This document shows positions 1 to 10,015 of a DNA stretch of 64,000 nucleotides, one piece after another. Positions within the stretch are counted from its first letter, which is position 1, and each line of letters starts with the position of its first letter. The notes beneath the pieces are model-generated. The model was given only the letters and a program-made list of their open reading frames with translations, ran no database searches and was not told the origin of the DNA. Made by a program: the position numbers and the translations under genes. Origin of the DNA: Rhizomys pruinosus (taxonomy: Eukaryota; Chordata; Mammalia; Rodentia; Spalacidae); assembly GCA_009823505.1 (NCBI GenBank), contig VZQC01006365.1, positions 740,649 to 804,648 of the forward strand, in the 5' to 3' direction.

Positions 1-561
1 TTTCTTTATTCTCTTTTCTTAATTCTTTGATTTTTCTCTTTATAATCTTGTCCTTATTAATTATGTTCACAATTGTGCTTCTGATATATGTGTCCTGGGC
101 CAACCCCAGGGGGATCTCACTGTAGGAATCTTCCACAGGGTTGGTAGAGCTTGGTGCAGGATTATCTTCCACCTTTCCCATGTTGTCTCTTCTACGTGTT
201 CCTGGCATATGGGCTTCTCCTTGCCTGTATTCCAATGTGAGTCCCAAATGCTTCTTAGCTGTGTTGAAGGCTTGCTTTGCTTGCCTCCTTCAGGTGCTTT
301 TGTAATCCCAGTTGGTGGGGGGTGGGGGGAGCGTGTCTTACCTGTGGTTCAGGTGATTTTGGTAGATCTCTGATCAAGACTCACACAAACCCACCTTTTA
401 TACCAGCTGGGAGCATAACTCTGCCCCCACAGCCACAAAAGCCAATAAAGCAAAAGACAACTAGATTAACTAGATTAAGTCAAACATCAATCCGCCTTGC
501 TGAAGTACCAGCTCCTACCTACCTACCTGGGCTTCAGGTGGTCTTGGGAGATCTCCGTGGC
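1..561. other. Unassigned sequence, possible old retroelement
   Basis: No gene is visible. The short open frame at 277-585 runs into a B1 tail and shows no family signature. A stretch near 436-545 on the + strand (AATAAAGC followed by a CAGCTCCTACCTACCTGG-like segment) weakly resembles the minus strand of the L1-tailed elements at 8,630-9,965 and 49,180-50,230, so this may be a diverged relative in opposite orientation. That resemblance is by eye only. Confidence 0.3.
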
Positions 562-713
562 TTTTTTTTTTTTGTGTCTTTTTGAGACAGGGTCTCCCTG
601 TAACCCCAGCTGTCCTGGCACTTAGGCTGTAGACCAGGCTGGCCTTGAACTCACAAATATACACCTGCTTCTTCTTCCTGAGTGCTAGGATTAAAGGCGT
701 GCACCACTGCGCC
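562..713 (-). mobile_element. B1 SINE
   Basis: A T run (562-573) is followed by the reverse complement of a B1: GAGACAGGGTCTCCCTG, then GTAGACCAGGCTGGCCTTG, then the GGATTAAAGGCGTGCACCA block carrying the pol III A-box end. It lies immediately left of the L1 fragment where copy A of the large duplication begins. Confidence 0.93.
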
Positions 714-1446
714 TTTTTGCCTTTTTAAATTTTATTTTAATTTTGAAAAAAAATTTCAATGCAGTTTACTGTTTGGGCCAGGAGTTTACTGTTTCAGACA
801 GATCTTTGACCCAGTCTTTTTGTTGTTGTTGTTGTTATTGTTCCCAATTTGTATCCCTCCAAAATATGCGTATAAACACACGACACATACACCAATATTA
901 CGGTGTCTCAAAATAAACTATAGGTTAATTGTCTTTTTGTTGTTGTTGTTTCCAATTTGTATCCCTCCAAAATATGCGTATAAACACACGACACATATAC
1001 CTATATTATCATGTCTCAAAATAAACTATAGGTTAATTCCAAAACATGTTTAGAGATTCACATTTTTGACAATAGAGTTGTATGCAGGCAAAGAAAGAAG
1101 ATTACATTAAGTAACAGCAGGTATCGTATTTGCTACAGATGAAAGAAAAAATTAATTATTCACTTCTTCACTTTGTTTACTGATATAGATTTTGTGCTAG
1201 GATCCACAAATGAGGGGGACCATATGTCGTTTGTTTTTCTGGGATAGTGTTATTTAACTTAGCATAATGGCTTCTAGTTCCATCCATTTATCTGCAAACT
1301 TCATGATGTTGTCTTTCTTTACCACTGCCTAGAACTCCATTGGGTAGATGTACCACATTTTCTTTATCCATTTGTTGGTCAAGGGACACTTGTGTTGGCT
1401 CCAGCTCTTCGCTATTGTTAAGAGAGATATAGCTGTTTCATCAATA
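714..1446 (-). mobile_element. L1 fragment: 3'UTR and ORF2 C-terminal end
   Basis: On the minus strand the right half (about 1,240-1,440) encodes a broken form of the L1 ORF2 C-terminus; the + strand shows the usual reverse-complement words such as CATAATGGCTTCTAGTTCC and GTAGATGTACCACATTTTC. The left half is L1 3'UTR. The 5' part of the element is missing. The same fragment is at 31,840-32,535 in copy B, so the insertion predates the duplication. Confidence 0.85.
814..1038. repeat. Two-copy tandem duplication inside L1 3'UTR
   Basis: 814-930 and 931-1038 are two near-identical copies of a roughly 110 bp segment, each beginning GTCTTTTTGTTGTTG and ending TAGGTTAATT. Copy B has this segment once (about 32,038-32,135), so the tandem duplication is specific to copy A. 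Confidence 0.9.
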
Positions 1447-1914
1447 TGAATTTTTCCATTTGATTAAATGAAAAGAAAGTGGATTATACTGTCAAAAACA
1501 AGCAAAGTTGAATTTAAAAGGTATTTTACAGAAAAGTAACCTTCCCAGATATTTTAGTAACATGTATATATGTGACTGTGCAGATTGCAAATAAATCAAA
1601 ACAATGTAATACCACTTAATAGGAAGATACATAAATGATTTACTGTAATTGTCGACTCTCTGGTAATTTTAAAGTCACGAGAAAATGCATTATACTAGAG
1701 CAGAACACTATAAAAATAGTTGTTATACTTCTTCAATATAAAAATATTTGGATATGCATTAATTAATGTATATATTTTAATAATATTAGTTACAGATTAA
1801 AAGATTTATATACTATAATACAATTTGTAAGAAATATGTGGAAAATCATTGAAAGTAACAAGAGCTTATGCAAATGTTTCAGTTTAATATAAAACAACTA
1901 CACTATTCAGTAAT
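1447..1914. other. AT-rich non-coding sequence of copy A
   Basis: No gene, RNA or recognised repeat is seen. It is matched throughout by 32,536-33,002 in copy B. Confidence 0.6.
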
Positions 1915-2315
1915 TTATTTTAATTTTTTCTTTTTGTTGAACTTTTGCTCATTACATATGTTTCTTAACAAAATTTAGACCCATTCCCCCTTCCACGCCC
2001 TCTTCCCTCCAGAGCTTGTGCATTCTGCCATACATATCTTGCATCTTTTTCACAGTCCTTTTTAAAGTTTTTCGATGCAGAAGTTTACTGTAAATGGGCA
2101 GAAGTTTGCCGTAAATGGGCAGAAGTTTGCTGTTTTAGTCAGTTCTTGAACAAGTCTTTTTTCTTGTTGTTGTTCCCTGTAATTATATATTACTCCAAAG
2201 TACTCATGTATGCACTCCACTATATACGAAAATTACAATGTCTGAAAATAAACCATAGGTTAAGTCCAAAACATGTTTAGGGATTCACTTTTTAACAGTA
2301 GAGTTGCATGCAAGT
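1915..2315 (-). mobile_element. L1 3'UTR fragment
   Basis: Reverse-complement L1 3'UTR words are present (CATTCTGCCATACATATC, CTTGCATCTTTTTCACAG). A 21-22 bp tandem motif (AAATGGGCAGAAGTTTGC) occurs about three times at 2,085-2,135 but only twice in copy B (33,160-33,200). The partner fragment is 33,003-33,360. Confidence 0.75.
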
Positions 2316-2764
2316 AAAAAAGAAATATTACTTTGCATTCTTAAATTACATAGCAAATTGATGTATGTTTTAATGTACTCATTTTTGTAGTGGCATCAGT
2401 TATTATATTTACTAAAAAAGAAAAAAATACTCTTTAGGCAAAAAGTATTTCTAGCAGACATGGCTAAGGCAGAAACAAACAGGAGCAAGCGAAGTCCCCA
2501 CTGATATGGAGTACACAGTCTCAATTTTCCAGAGTGTCTATTGATGTTGCCAGTCAGAGCAAACTATTTTTTTACTTACACTGATTGGCTCAGGCTGAGA
2601 CACAGAAACCATTTTAAATTACACTGTAATTTTGATGGAATATTTTGGAAAAAAAATCCCTTTTTTTGTATCTCAACCAAAAAGGATATAAGACTCATGG
2701 AAATATATATTAGACAATTTCAACATTTTTACATTTATCTCGCTATTTGTGTATGTTCATGAGT

Positions 2765-2850
2765 AGGTGCCATGGCATGTAGTGGTCAGTGGAACTTAGA
2801 TTACCTGGCTTGGCAGCAAGCATCTTTATTTACTGAGATATCTCTAAATT
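2765..2850 (-). mobile_element. Old B2/B3-type SINE relic
   Basis: A reverse-complement SINE 5' end is suggested by GGCTTGGCAGCAAGCATC followed by TTTACTGAGATATCTCT, a decayed form of the rodent SINE word GCAAGCACCTTTACCCACTGAGCCATCTC. The partner is 33,820-33,900. Confidence 0.5.
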
Positions 2851-2859
2851 TTTTTAAAA

Positions 2860-3000
2860 ATATTTATTTATTTATTTAGTATTTTTATTAAAGTTTTGTG
2901 TATTTCATACAACATTTCTTAATCAAATTTAGACCTAATTCCCCTTCCTTGCCCCTCCCAAACAGAGCTCATGCATTCTGCCATATATGTCTTTCTTTTT
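2860..3000 (-). mobile_element. L1 3'UTR fragment
   Basis: It carries the words TTTCATACAACATTTCTTAA and GAGCTCATGCATTCTGCC of the L1 3' end in reverse complement. It is followed at 3,005 by a roughly 45 bp segment (AGCTTATG...CAGTTTAAT...) that also occurs at 1,863, so the interval between them may be bounded by a local repeat. The partner is 33,940-34,055. Confidence 0.65.
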
Positions 3001-3479
3001 GTAGGAGCTTATGAAAGTGTCTCAGTTTAATACAAAATAACTATGCCATTCAATAATTTTAATGATCATCTCTAAGTAATAGAACCATGAAATTTTATCA
3101 AATATATAAATAAAAGCATCTATTAATTAAGTATTATTATAGTAAATGTCATCAATCCCCTGTTTAAAGGTCCATGACTATTTCTTACTTTTGCATTTTA
3201 TGAAAGTCATATAAATGGTCCTGTACATTTCAAATTAATGTGATATTCTTTTATCAGAGTTATACCGTTACATAGTAAATTATATTGAATCACAGTGTGT
3301 ACATGATTTATACAGGTTAATGAAATGACATAAAAGGCGACAAAATATTTTATATAATATATATGCTCTGTTAATATGATGGAGATTATTAAGCTTTTAC
3401 ACAAAAATCACTTATGTATCCTTACTGAAAATTTTACATACAGAAAACTTAAAAAAATAAATTATGTGTACGTGTGCAA

Positions 3480-3503
3480 ATATATATATATATATATATA
3501 TGT
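3480..3503. repeat. (TA)n microsatellite
   Basis: About eleven TA units. Copy B lacks both this tract and the following 50 bases (near 34,485), so it is a length-variable site. Confidence 0.9.
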
Positions 3504-3642
3504 ACTTATATACATGAATACATACACACATGCTTTACTTATAATCAGTTACTCCTGTAAGATGTTACTAAATAGAACCAGTTACCCTGAAGAAATAAAA
3601 ATTAATAAGAGGAAAATAAATGAAAGTGACACGAAAACAGAT

Positions 3643-3859
3643 CATTGTGGGGTGTCCCATTTATTCTGAGGAAGATCCATGTGGAAAACACGTGAAGGAA
3701 AGCACACCACATGGACGCATGATAAGGTCCAAATACAGAGAGAGTATTTTATTTCAAAATGTCAGGTTATATAGACAGCATGGCTCAACTCCCAGGGTGT
3801 GGCCAGGGAGGTCCCATTGGTTTATAATGCTACCCATCTTAACTAAATATTCACATGGA
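3643..3859 (-). mobile_element. Possible small LTR or LTR fragment, copy A only
   Basis: This roughly 217 bp block interrupts a stretch that is continuous in copy B (GATCATTAATGATT near 34,595). It begins TGTGGGGTGTCCC. Read on the minus strand it has a TATA-like CTATATAACC, then AAATAAAATACTC, then an end in ACACCCCACA, the order expected of promoter, poly(A) signal and 3' terminus of an LTR. The flanks are ATCAT and ACCAT, a possible imperfect 5 bp target duplication. The other terminus does not show a clean TG/CA, so the family is unassigned. Confidence 0.45.
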
Positions 3860-5089
3860 CCATTAATGATTAATTGAAGATACTGCATTTTCTTTTTCTT
3901 CTTGCTTTAAAGTTAATACAAAGGTATGAAATAATCTGTTCTGACAAAGATTGAAAAGACAACAAAAATAAATATATGCAAATAATTTTTGTAGAGAAAA
4001 TAATATACTGTCAATAAATTTGTCAGTGACAATCTCTAATCATTAAACAAGGAGCTTTAAGTAAAATTATTACTTTGGCTTCATAGCTTGGTGCATTTAT
4101 ATTACAATATATTTTCAGGACTATGACATCCCCAATGCTCTCTGTTACAATGACATCTGAAAAATGATGAAATTGATCAGAGTTTTATTTATTCTTGTTT
4201 TTAGCTAGTCATGTCTAGATTTTTGTCATGTTTAAAATTTTAATACACCCAGCTATTCTCAGACATAAATTATTTTTAATTGTAAAAATTTGAGTTATTT
4301 ACTTAAATTTACTTAAAATTCCAATAAATTGCCTACAAATTACTTTTCAATTAATAATCATTTCATCTATGATAAAACTAGTTTCTTTTGTTCTCCCAAA
4401 TATTTATGAATTTTAAATTATTTATATAGCAAAGGCCAATCTAGAATTCTGACTTGAACTCTTTATAATAGCCATTTTTACAGACTGATGATGAAAAAGT
4501 GGAAGTTTTTCAACATTTAACCAGATATTATGTGTGTTTTAGTTTTTAAAAACCAGGGGCTTTATTTATTTCACACAGGTTTCCTGTGCATATAATAATG
4601 ATATATTTCTGCCATTTGACTTATTATAGCATGTTCATTCCAAAATAATAAGTTATATTTCATGTTTGATTTATACCAAGTTTTCACAAGTGTACATACA
4701 GTGAAGTGTCATTAGGGTCCATTTGTCAGACAAAATTTTTCTTTTTGCTTTTTCATTGGTTTATCTGTGTGTAGGCAGAGTACTACCTTGACTGATAGCA
4801 ATATTTGATTTTATTCTCTTAGAAATCCTTATCGTGAGGAAACTTTAGAGAGAAGTCATAATACTGTCTGAATAGCTGGTAAAATTTGAAATTACTTCAT
4901 CCTCATGCATAAAGTTCATGTCTTAGGCATCAGGTCCCAGTATTTATTTGAATAATATTTCTAAGTACAGAAAAATTTTGAATGATAGTTGAGATTACTT
5001 TTCTTAATTTTCAATCTCTTATGTTAACTGTGTTTTAATAATTTTCATAATTCATAATTTTGTGAATTCTCAGAGTCTTTCATGCATGC

Positions 5090-5862
5090 ACACAATGTAT
5101 TTTCCCCCTAACTACTTCTGGATTCACCCTCACCCTCCTACTGTTCCCCCCACCTTTACATAATTTTCTTTAAAACCACTGTGATGGTTAATCCTGTGTG
5201 TCAACTTAACTGGACTAAGGAACAAATAAGAGAAAAAGGATGTTTGGATTAGACCACCTCAACCCGGATGGCCCACTCCAAATGTGGGCGTTACCTTCTG
5301 CCGGCAGGCAGTATAAAAGTACACAGCAGAAGGAGCTGGTCCCTTTTCTCCTGCTGCTTGCCTCTCTCATCTGGTGAGTTTGTCTTGCTGCTGTGATCAA
5401 CCTTTCAGATCTCAGCATGTACTGAGACCGGCAGATCTCCTGGAATCCATTCGGGCCTTCAGCACTAGATTGGGACTACTGAGACATCCAGCCTTGCAGA
5501 CTGAGCAGTTCCCTGGATTCTCTCGGCCTTTCCAGTGTGATGCAGCTACTTTTGGACTCCTTGAACTCTGTCACTTGAGCAAATCAATAAATTGTATATA
5601 GCTATATATTCGTCCTGTTATTTCTGTTTCTTGTAGAGAACCCTGACTAATACAACCACTGAGTCAAATTTGTGCTACCCATATATTCATGGGTATGGAG
5701 CCAGTCACTAGAGTTTGGTGAACCTACCAGAGGCTGTACCCTCAGGGAAAATTGATCGCCCCCCTTAGCAGTCTTGAACTCTCAGTAGTTCCTCAATCAG
5801 TGATGGGAAGTTGTGAGCCCCATCTCCCTCCATGTTGGAATGTTCTATAACAACAAATTTGT
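5090..5862 (-). mobile_element. Old L1 3'UTR fragment, split by an LTR
   Basis: Lx-type 3'UTR words in reverse complement include TTCATGCATGCACACAATG, TCACCCTCACCCTCC, AACTCTCAGTAGTTCC and TCCATGTTGGAATGTTC. The ERVL-like LTR at 5,180-5,654 is inserted in it. Uninterrupted counterparts are 35,810-36,090 (copy B) and 18,820-19,135 (copy C). Confidence 0.65.
5180..5654 (+). mobile_element. Solo LTR, ERVL (MLT2/MT2-like)
   Basis: The 475 bp element starts TGTGATGGTTAATCCTG and ends CCCTGACTAATACA, the termini typical of MLT2-type ERVL LTRs. It carries a TATA box (TATAAAAG at 5,312) and a poly(A) signal (AATAAA at 5,586). It is flanked by the perfect 5 bp duplication ACCAC (5,175-5,179 and 5,655-5,659). 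Copies B (35,907-35,911) and C (about 18,945) have a single ACCAC and no insert, which fixes both boundaries. No internal ERV sequence is present, so this is a solo LTR left by recombination. It lies within an older L1 3'UTR fragment. The family assignment rests on recalled consensus features. Confidence 0.9.
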
Positions 5863-6244
5863 TAGAATATTTTCCTATATAATAAATATATTCCCCGAAA
5901 TACAGATTGAGGATTTCTTTGGACTAATGACATTTATTATGTTGATTTTTATTTTGGGCAAACTTCTGAGGATTTGATCAATTTTAATTCTTTATAAACA
6001 CATAAAATTTAGATTTGTCTGTAAATTTAAAGATCCCTCAGGACATTATGTTGTTCCTTTTCCTTTTGCTTCTTTCACAGAGTTCCCATAAGACCACTTG
6101 TAGGGAAGCGCTGTGCTTACCTGTGGTCCACCTTCCCTCATAGAGCCCTTACAGCATTATTAATATTTTTTCCTTGTGGGGCTAGGAAGCAATCTCTGTT
6201 TTGTGTGTGTGTGTTGGGGAATGAATATTGTGTATCAGTGAGCA

Positions 6245-6368
6245 CATAGCTGGGGGTAGTGGCACAATCCTCTGCCTCAAGTTTTCCTTGCATTCTGGAA
6301 ATATCAACTCAGGTCTTCTTGCTCTGATGGCAAGCGCTTTACCCAGTGAACCATCTGCTAGCTCCTAA
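6245..6368 (-). mobile_element. B3/B4-type SINE, internally deleted in copy A
   Basis: The end nearest 6,368 shows GATGGCAAGCGCTTTACCC then AGTGAACCATCTGC, a reverse-complement rodent SINE head. Copy B (36,475-36,768) keeps about 180 further bases between AGCTG and GGGGTAGTGG, so copy A lost the middle of the element. Confidence 0.6.
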
Positions 6369-6443
6369 TCATATTGGTTTTAATTTTCCTTTCCTCGCAT
6401 TCCAAGATCACTTCCATGTCTGACTTTTCTATTGATACTTTTT

Positions 6444-6678
6444 TTTTTTTTTTTTAGATGTATGTGTATGAATGTACTGTCTGCATGCTGGTTTGTGCAC
6501 CCGTGTCGTGCAATGCCGCGGAGGTCAGAAGAGGGTCTCGGATTCCCCTGGAACTGGAGTTCTCCTGGAATTGGAGTTTCAGACGGTTCTCGGCCGCCAT
6601 GTGGGTGCTGGGGATTGAACCCGGGTCCTCTGCAAGAGCGGTCGGCGCTCTTAACCGCTAGGCCATCTCTCCAGCCCC
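6444..6678 (-). mobile_element. B2 SINE, copy A only
   Basis: The T-rich tail is on the left and the 5' head GGGGCTGGAGAGATGGCC (reverse complement) ends at 6,678. It is flanked by the perfect 16 bp duplication TCTATTGATACTTTTT (6,428-6,443 and 6,680-6,695). The single empty site is at 36,834-36,849 in copy B. It carries the internal 17 bp duplication around CCTGGAACTGGAGTTCT, at about 6,547-6,580, seen in several B2s of this window. Confidence 0.96.
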
Positions 6679-7059
6679 ATCTATTGATACTTTTTATGTG
6701 CTCATTATTGATAATGCCTTTAGAATGGCATGCACCTTTTTATAAAGAGCTTAGGATCCTTTAACTAAAGGTACTGAAATAGGTAAGCCTTTGGTTTAAA
6801 AAAAAGGTTGTGTTTTCTGGCTAAGAATTAGAACAGAAAATGTTTACTATTTGCTGTAGCTCTAGTACTCTGACAAACTATTCCCTGGTGTCCTTATTTT
6901 AGGATACTTTTGAAATAGCTCTAAGATGTGTAGTTCTTTGCATCCAATAATTTTGTGTCTCCAACTGTGGACTTTTACCCTATTGGTATTGGGCCATAGC
7001 TCTCACAAATTTCTTTGTTCATTCATTGATGTGTATCAAATACAGAGTCCATAGCTTGA

Positions 7060-7440
7060 CTAAAGTTAATATTTTGACATTAACCATGTGTATGTGTGCA
7101 TCTCTGCTGATTTACATTACTTCATGTCTGTACAGTGGAGTTGTAGAGCAGCATAATATGGTACTTACAGTTTGAGCTTTCAGAAGAACTTCTGTAGTGT
7201 TTTCCTTAGTGACGTAACTAGTTTACATTCCCACCAGTAGTGTACAAGATTCCCTATTTCTCCTAAATCCTTCTCCACATTGGTTGTATTCTTAAGGACA
7301 GCAATTCTAACTGGAATGAGACAGAATCTCAGTGTAGATTTAATTGTCATTGTCTTCAAGGCTAAAAAGATATTTATTAAGCATTTGCTTTCTTTTGTGA
7401 GTTGTAAATTTAAAATTTTTCTCATTTAAGAACACTTATA
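7060..7440 (-). mobile_element. Ancient L1 ORF2 C-terminal fragment
   Basis: The minus-strand frame keeps recognisable ORF2 C-terminal words (LIPVRIAVLKN, and HYWWECKLV near 7,220), with frame breaks on both sides. The partner is 37,390-37,760. Confidence 0.75.
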
Positions 7441-7612
7441 TATAGTATCTAGGATCACACTCCACATTTTACTTTAAGAATTTACCTAAATTTCTGCATA
7501 AATGGGCAAAATGTTTCTTAGAGACAAACTATAATTTTAAGGTAGCAGGTATTCTTAAACATGCAATCTGTGAATTATGACATTTGTGTGCTTTTTTCCT
7601 ATTCTTAAATTA

Positions 7613-7768
7613 TTTTTTTTTTTTTGGTCTTTTCGAGACAGGGTCTCCCTATAGCCCCAGCTGTCCTGGAACTCGCTCTGTAGACCAGGCTGGCCTTGAA
7701 CTCACAAAGATCCGCCTGCCTCTGCCTCCCAAGTGCTAGGATTAAAGGCATGCGCCACCACGCCCGGC
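7613..7768 (-). mobile_element. B1 SINE, copy A only
   Basis: A near-consensus B1 in reverse complement runs from a T run at 7,613 through GTAGACCAGGCTGGCCTTG to GCGCCACCACGCCCGGC. Copy B is uninterrupted (CTATCTTAAATTTTTG at 38,160). A short TTAAAT duplication flanks it. Confidence 0.95.
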
Positions 7769-8629
7769 TTAAATTTTTGTTTTATTCTTATCTTAGCATT
7801 TGTACTTTTTATTTGGTCTCAGGTATATTTTTAATAATACAGGTAATAGACCATTTTTTCTTCCTAATATCAAGAAGGAAAATCTTCAATAATTCACCTG
7901 TAGTCATATTTGCTTGAGTACAATTTTTTGAAATAACTGTCAGAGGTATGACAGATTTTATGCCCTTCTGCATATCTCGAGCATATCATATGGCTTTATG
8001 CCTCTCTGCTATTAACTTTTATTTTAAAGTAATACAACATTTTAATTCATTTTTATTGAATATCATTTGACAATTTGTATTACAAATAATACTTTATAGA
8101 TTCAGTTTCTTTGGACATTTTTTTCCTTTTTTCATGAAAAGTAGTTTTCTTAATTAGCTTTCCCATAAATTTTTCATCAGTTTTAAGCAAAGTCATTCTG
8201 TGTCTCACTAAATATTAAAGAAAAATTTCAGCTTTTTTAACTTTCTGAATATCCTTTGTAATACTAGTATTATTTCTCAGTTACATACAAAACTGTCACT
8301 ATAGAAAGCACACCATTGAATTTGTACAAAGTTCAGGGAGTTTTCTCAGAAGAGAAGTAATGGCTTTATGGCTAGTAAATACATAGCTGTCCATGTACTA
8401 TCCTGAGATTTTATATTTGTTTCTACACAACCTCATGTCCATTTTAATTGGAGTACAACTGCTTAGACATTTAATGTCTTATCTTTAGAACTTTTCAATC
8501 ACTCGTTTTTACTCCTGGTATAAATTGTGTCTACCTTCTATCTTTTCTATCTCCCCATTTAACTCTTTCTCTGTATTCTTTCCCTATTTCAAAGATGAAT
8601 ATTTTGGTTTTGTATTCTTTGTATATCTT

Positions 8630-9965
8630 GATTTTTTTTAATTAATTTATTTTTTATTGATGTTTTGTGCATTTCATACATCATTTTCCAATTCAGCTCA
8701 GGCATATTTCCCTTTCCCTTCCCCCCTACCCCCACCCCATCCCAGATCATGCATTTTGTCATAACTGTCCTGCATCTTTCTCTCAGTTTTTTTTTCCATT
8801 TTTTAGCTATAAGTGATAATCCATGAGTACAAGCATCCTTCATATGAAACCAATTTGCAGGCTGTTGTGCCCAAACACCCACATCCCCACCCTCCAGTGG
8901 GGGGTGAGGGGTTGTATGTTCAATCAAGTTGATCAAGTGAGTGTCCAGACTACATTGCTGTAGTTTCACCATTCACCCCAATCGCAGCCCTTACATTCTA
9001 CCATGCCCCTTCTTCCGCAGATTGTTCCCTCGGCTTAGAAAAGGGAACAGAGTAGATGAGAAACAAAACACGTCCACTCTCTCTGGAGCTGTTTGTCTTG
9101 GACTCTGGTCAATTCTGAGCTGTTTCCTTTCATGGGCTTTGACAGTTTGCCAGGAATAACCTTTCGGATCCTACTAATGAAGCACAAGCATTATTATATA
9201 TATATTTAATATATATCTATAATATATATATATATATTATATATATATAAAATAAATATATTATTAAATATATATACTATATAATATTAAACAGCACTAA
9301 TAGTTATGGTCGGTACTTGCGTATAGACACAGATGTTGATGGTTTTATTATTTATCCAGTGAATTCACATTTTTTCCTGTTAAATATGGACAGGGTCTTA
9401 CTGTGGCTTTATAACATTTCTTAACCTGTAGAGGATGTTAAGCTTTGTGGCATCAGCCATTGGTTATTCCTCCAAGGAGAGAGCCAAGAGCCAATTAGGT
9501 TTGGGATATACAGGATGTGGCTGCCTCTGCTGCCCACAGTATTTTCCAGGCAGGTGAGGTGTGTAGCTGGTGCTGACGGTGGAGTCTTGCTTAACTCAAG
9601 GAGACCCGTATTTTGCTTTATTGGTTGAGCGGCCCTTGGCAACACTCTCTGGTATTCCAGAGGCCATCTGTACATTTGCTGTGTGGTCTCAATACTCTTT
9701 CCCATGTTAACGTCTGGTCTTCGCAGCAGGGCCTTATCGCCTCTTTTCTTGCAGGTATCCCTAGTTAGAGGCAAGGAGCCTTTACCTTTTGTGGGGCCTT
9801 GGATCCCCTGGCCAACATCTCCCTGGTAGAATAATCCATTGCTGATGTCAGAGCTCCTGTATCAATATATTTTGCTTAAGTGCATAGCTTAAGGACTTTA
9901 GTATTATATTTGGTTCTGAACAGAGAATAATCCTCTTCACAGTTCTTATGTCTATTAGTCAATTA
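8630..9965 (-). mobile_element. L1-tailed element of about 1.3 kb, copy A only
   Basis: The left end is a typical L1 3' terminus in reverse complement (TTTTTATTGATGTTTTGTG, CATTTCATACATCATTTTCC, a C-rich tract, CATCCCAGATCATGC). To the right it continues for over 1 kb into sequence that is not ORF2. The whole insert is absent from copy B at about 39,296. The portion 8,830-9,965 is homologous to 49,180-50,230, and both stop at the same word, TATTAGTCAATTA / TATCAGTCAATTA. The shared end suggests a defined element (non-autonomous LINE-like unit or unusual L1 subfamily) rather than random 5' truncation. The minus-strand open frame at 9,421-9,774 is not recognisable. Confidence 0.7.
9192..9290. 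repeat. AT-rich microsatellite
   Basis: An imperfect TA repeat of about 100 bp lies inside the L1-tailed element. The paralogous element at 49,540-49,600 has ordinary sequence here, so the tract expanded after insertion. Confidence 0.88.
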
Positions 9966-10015
9966 ATATTTGTTAAACAATTATACATAATTTTTAAATC
10001 AATTTTTAGTCAATT

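Larger units (their letters stand above)
3001..5089. other. AT-rich non-coding sequence of copy A
   Basis: Apart from the TA repeat and the 217 bp insert listed separately, I see no gene or recognised element. The short open frames across 3,207-3,877 are AT-rich chance frames. The sequence is matched in copy B at 34,060-35,805. Confidence 0.55.

Noticed and set aside
277..585. A 102-codon frame near the window start
   Set aside because: It ends inside the T tail of a B1 and has no family signature.
6444..6678. tRNA-like pol III box sequences in B2 elements
   Set aside because: B2 SINEs are tRNA-derived, so the A and B boxes do not indicate a tRNA gene.
9421..9774. Minus-strand 117-codon frame in the L1-tailed element
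   Set aside because: The second copy of the element (49,735-49,997) has the same region split into different frames, which argues against a conserved protein.
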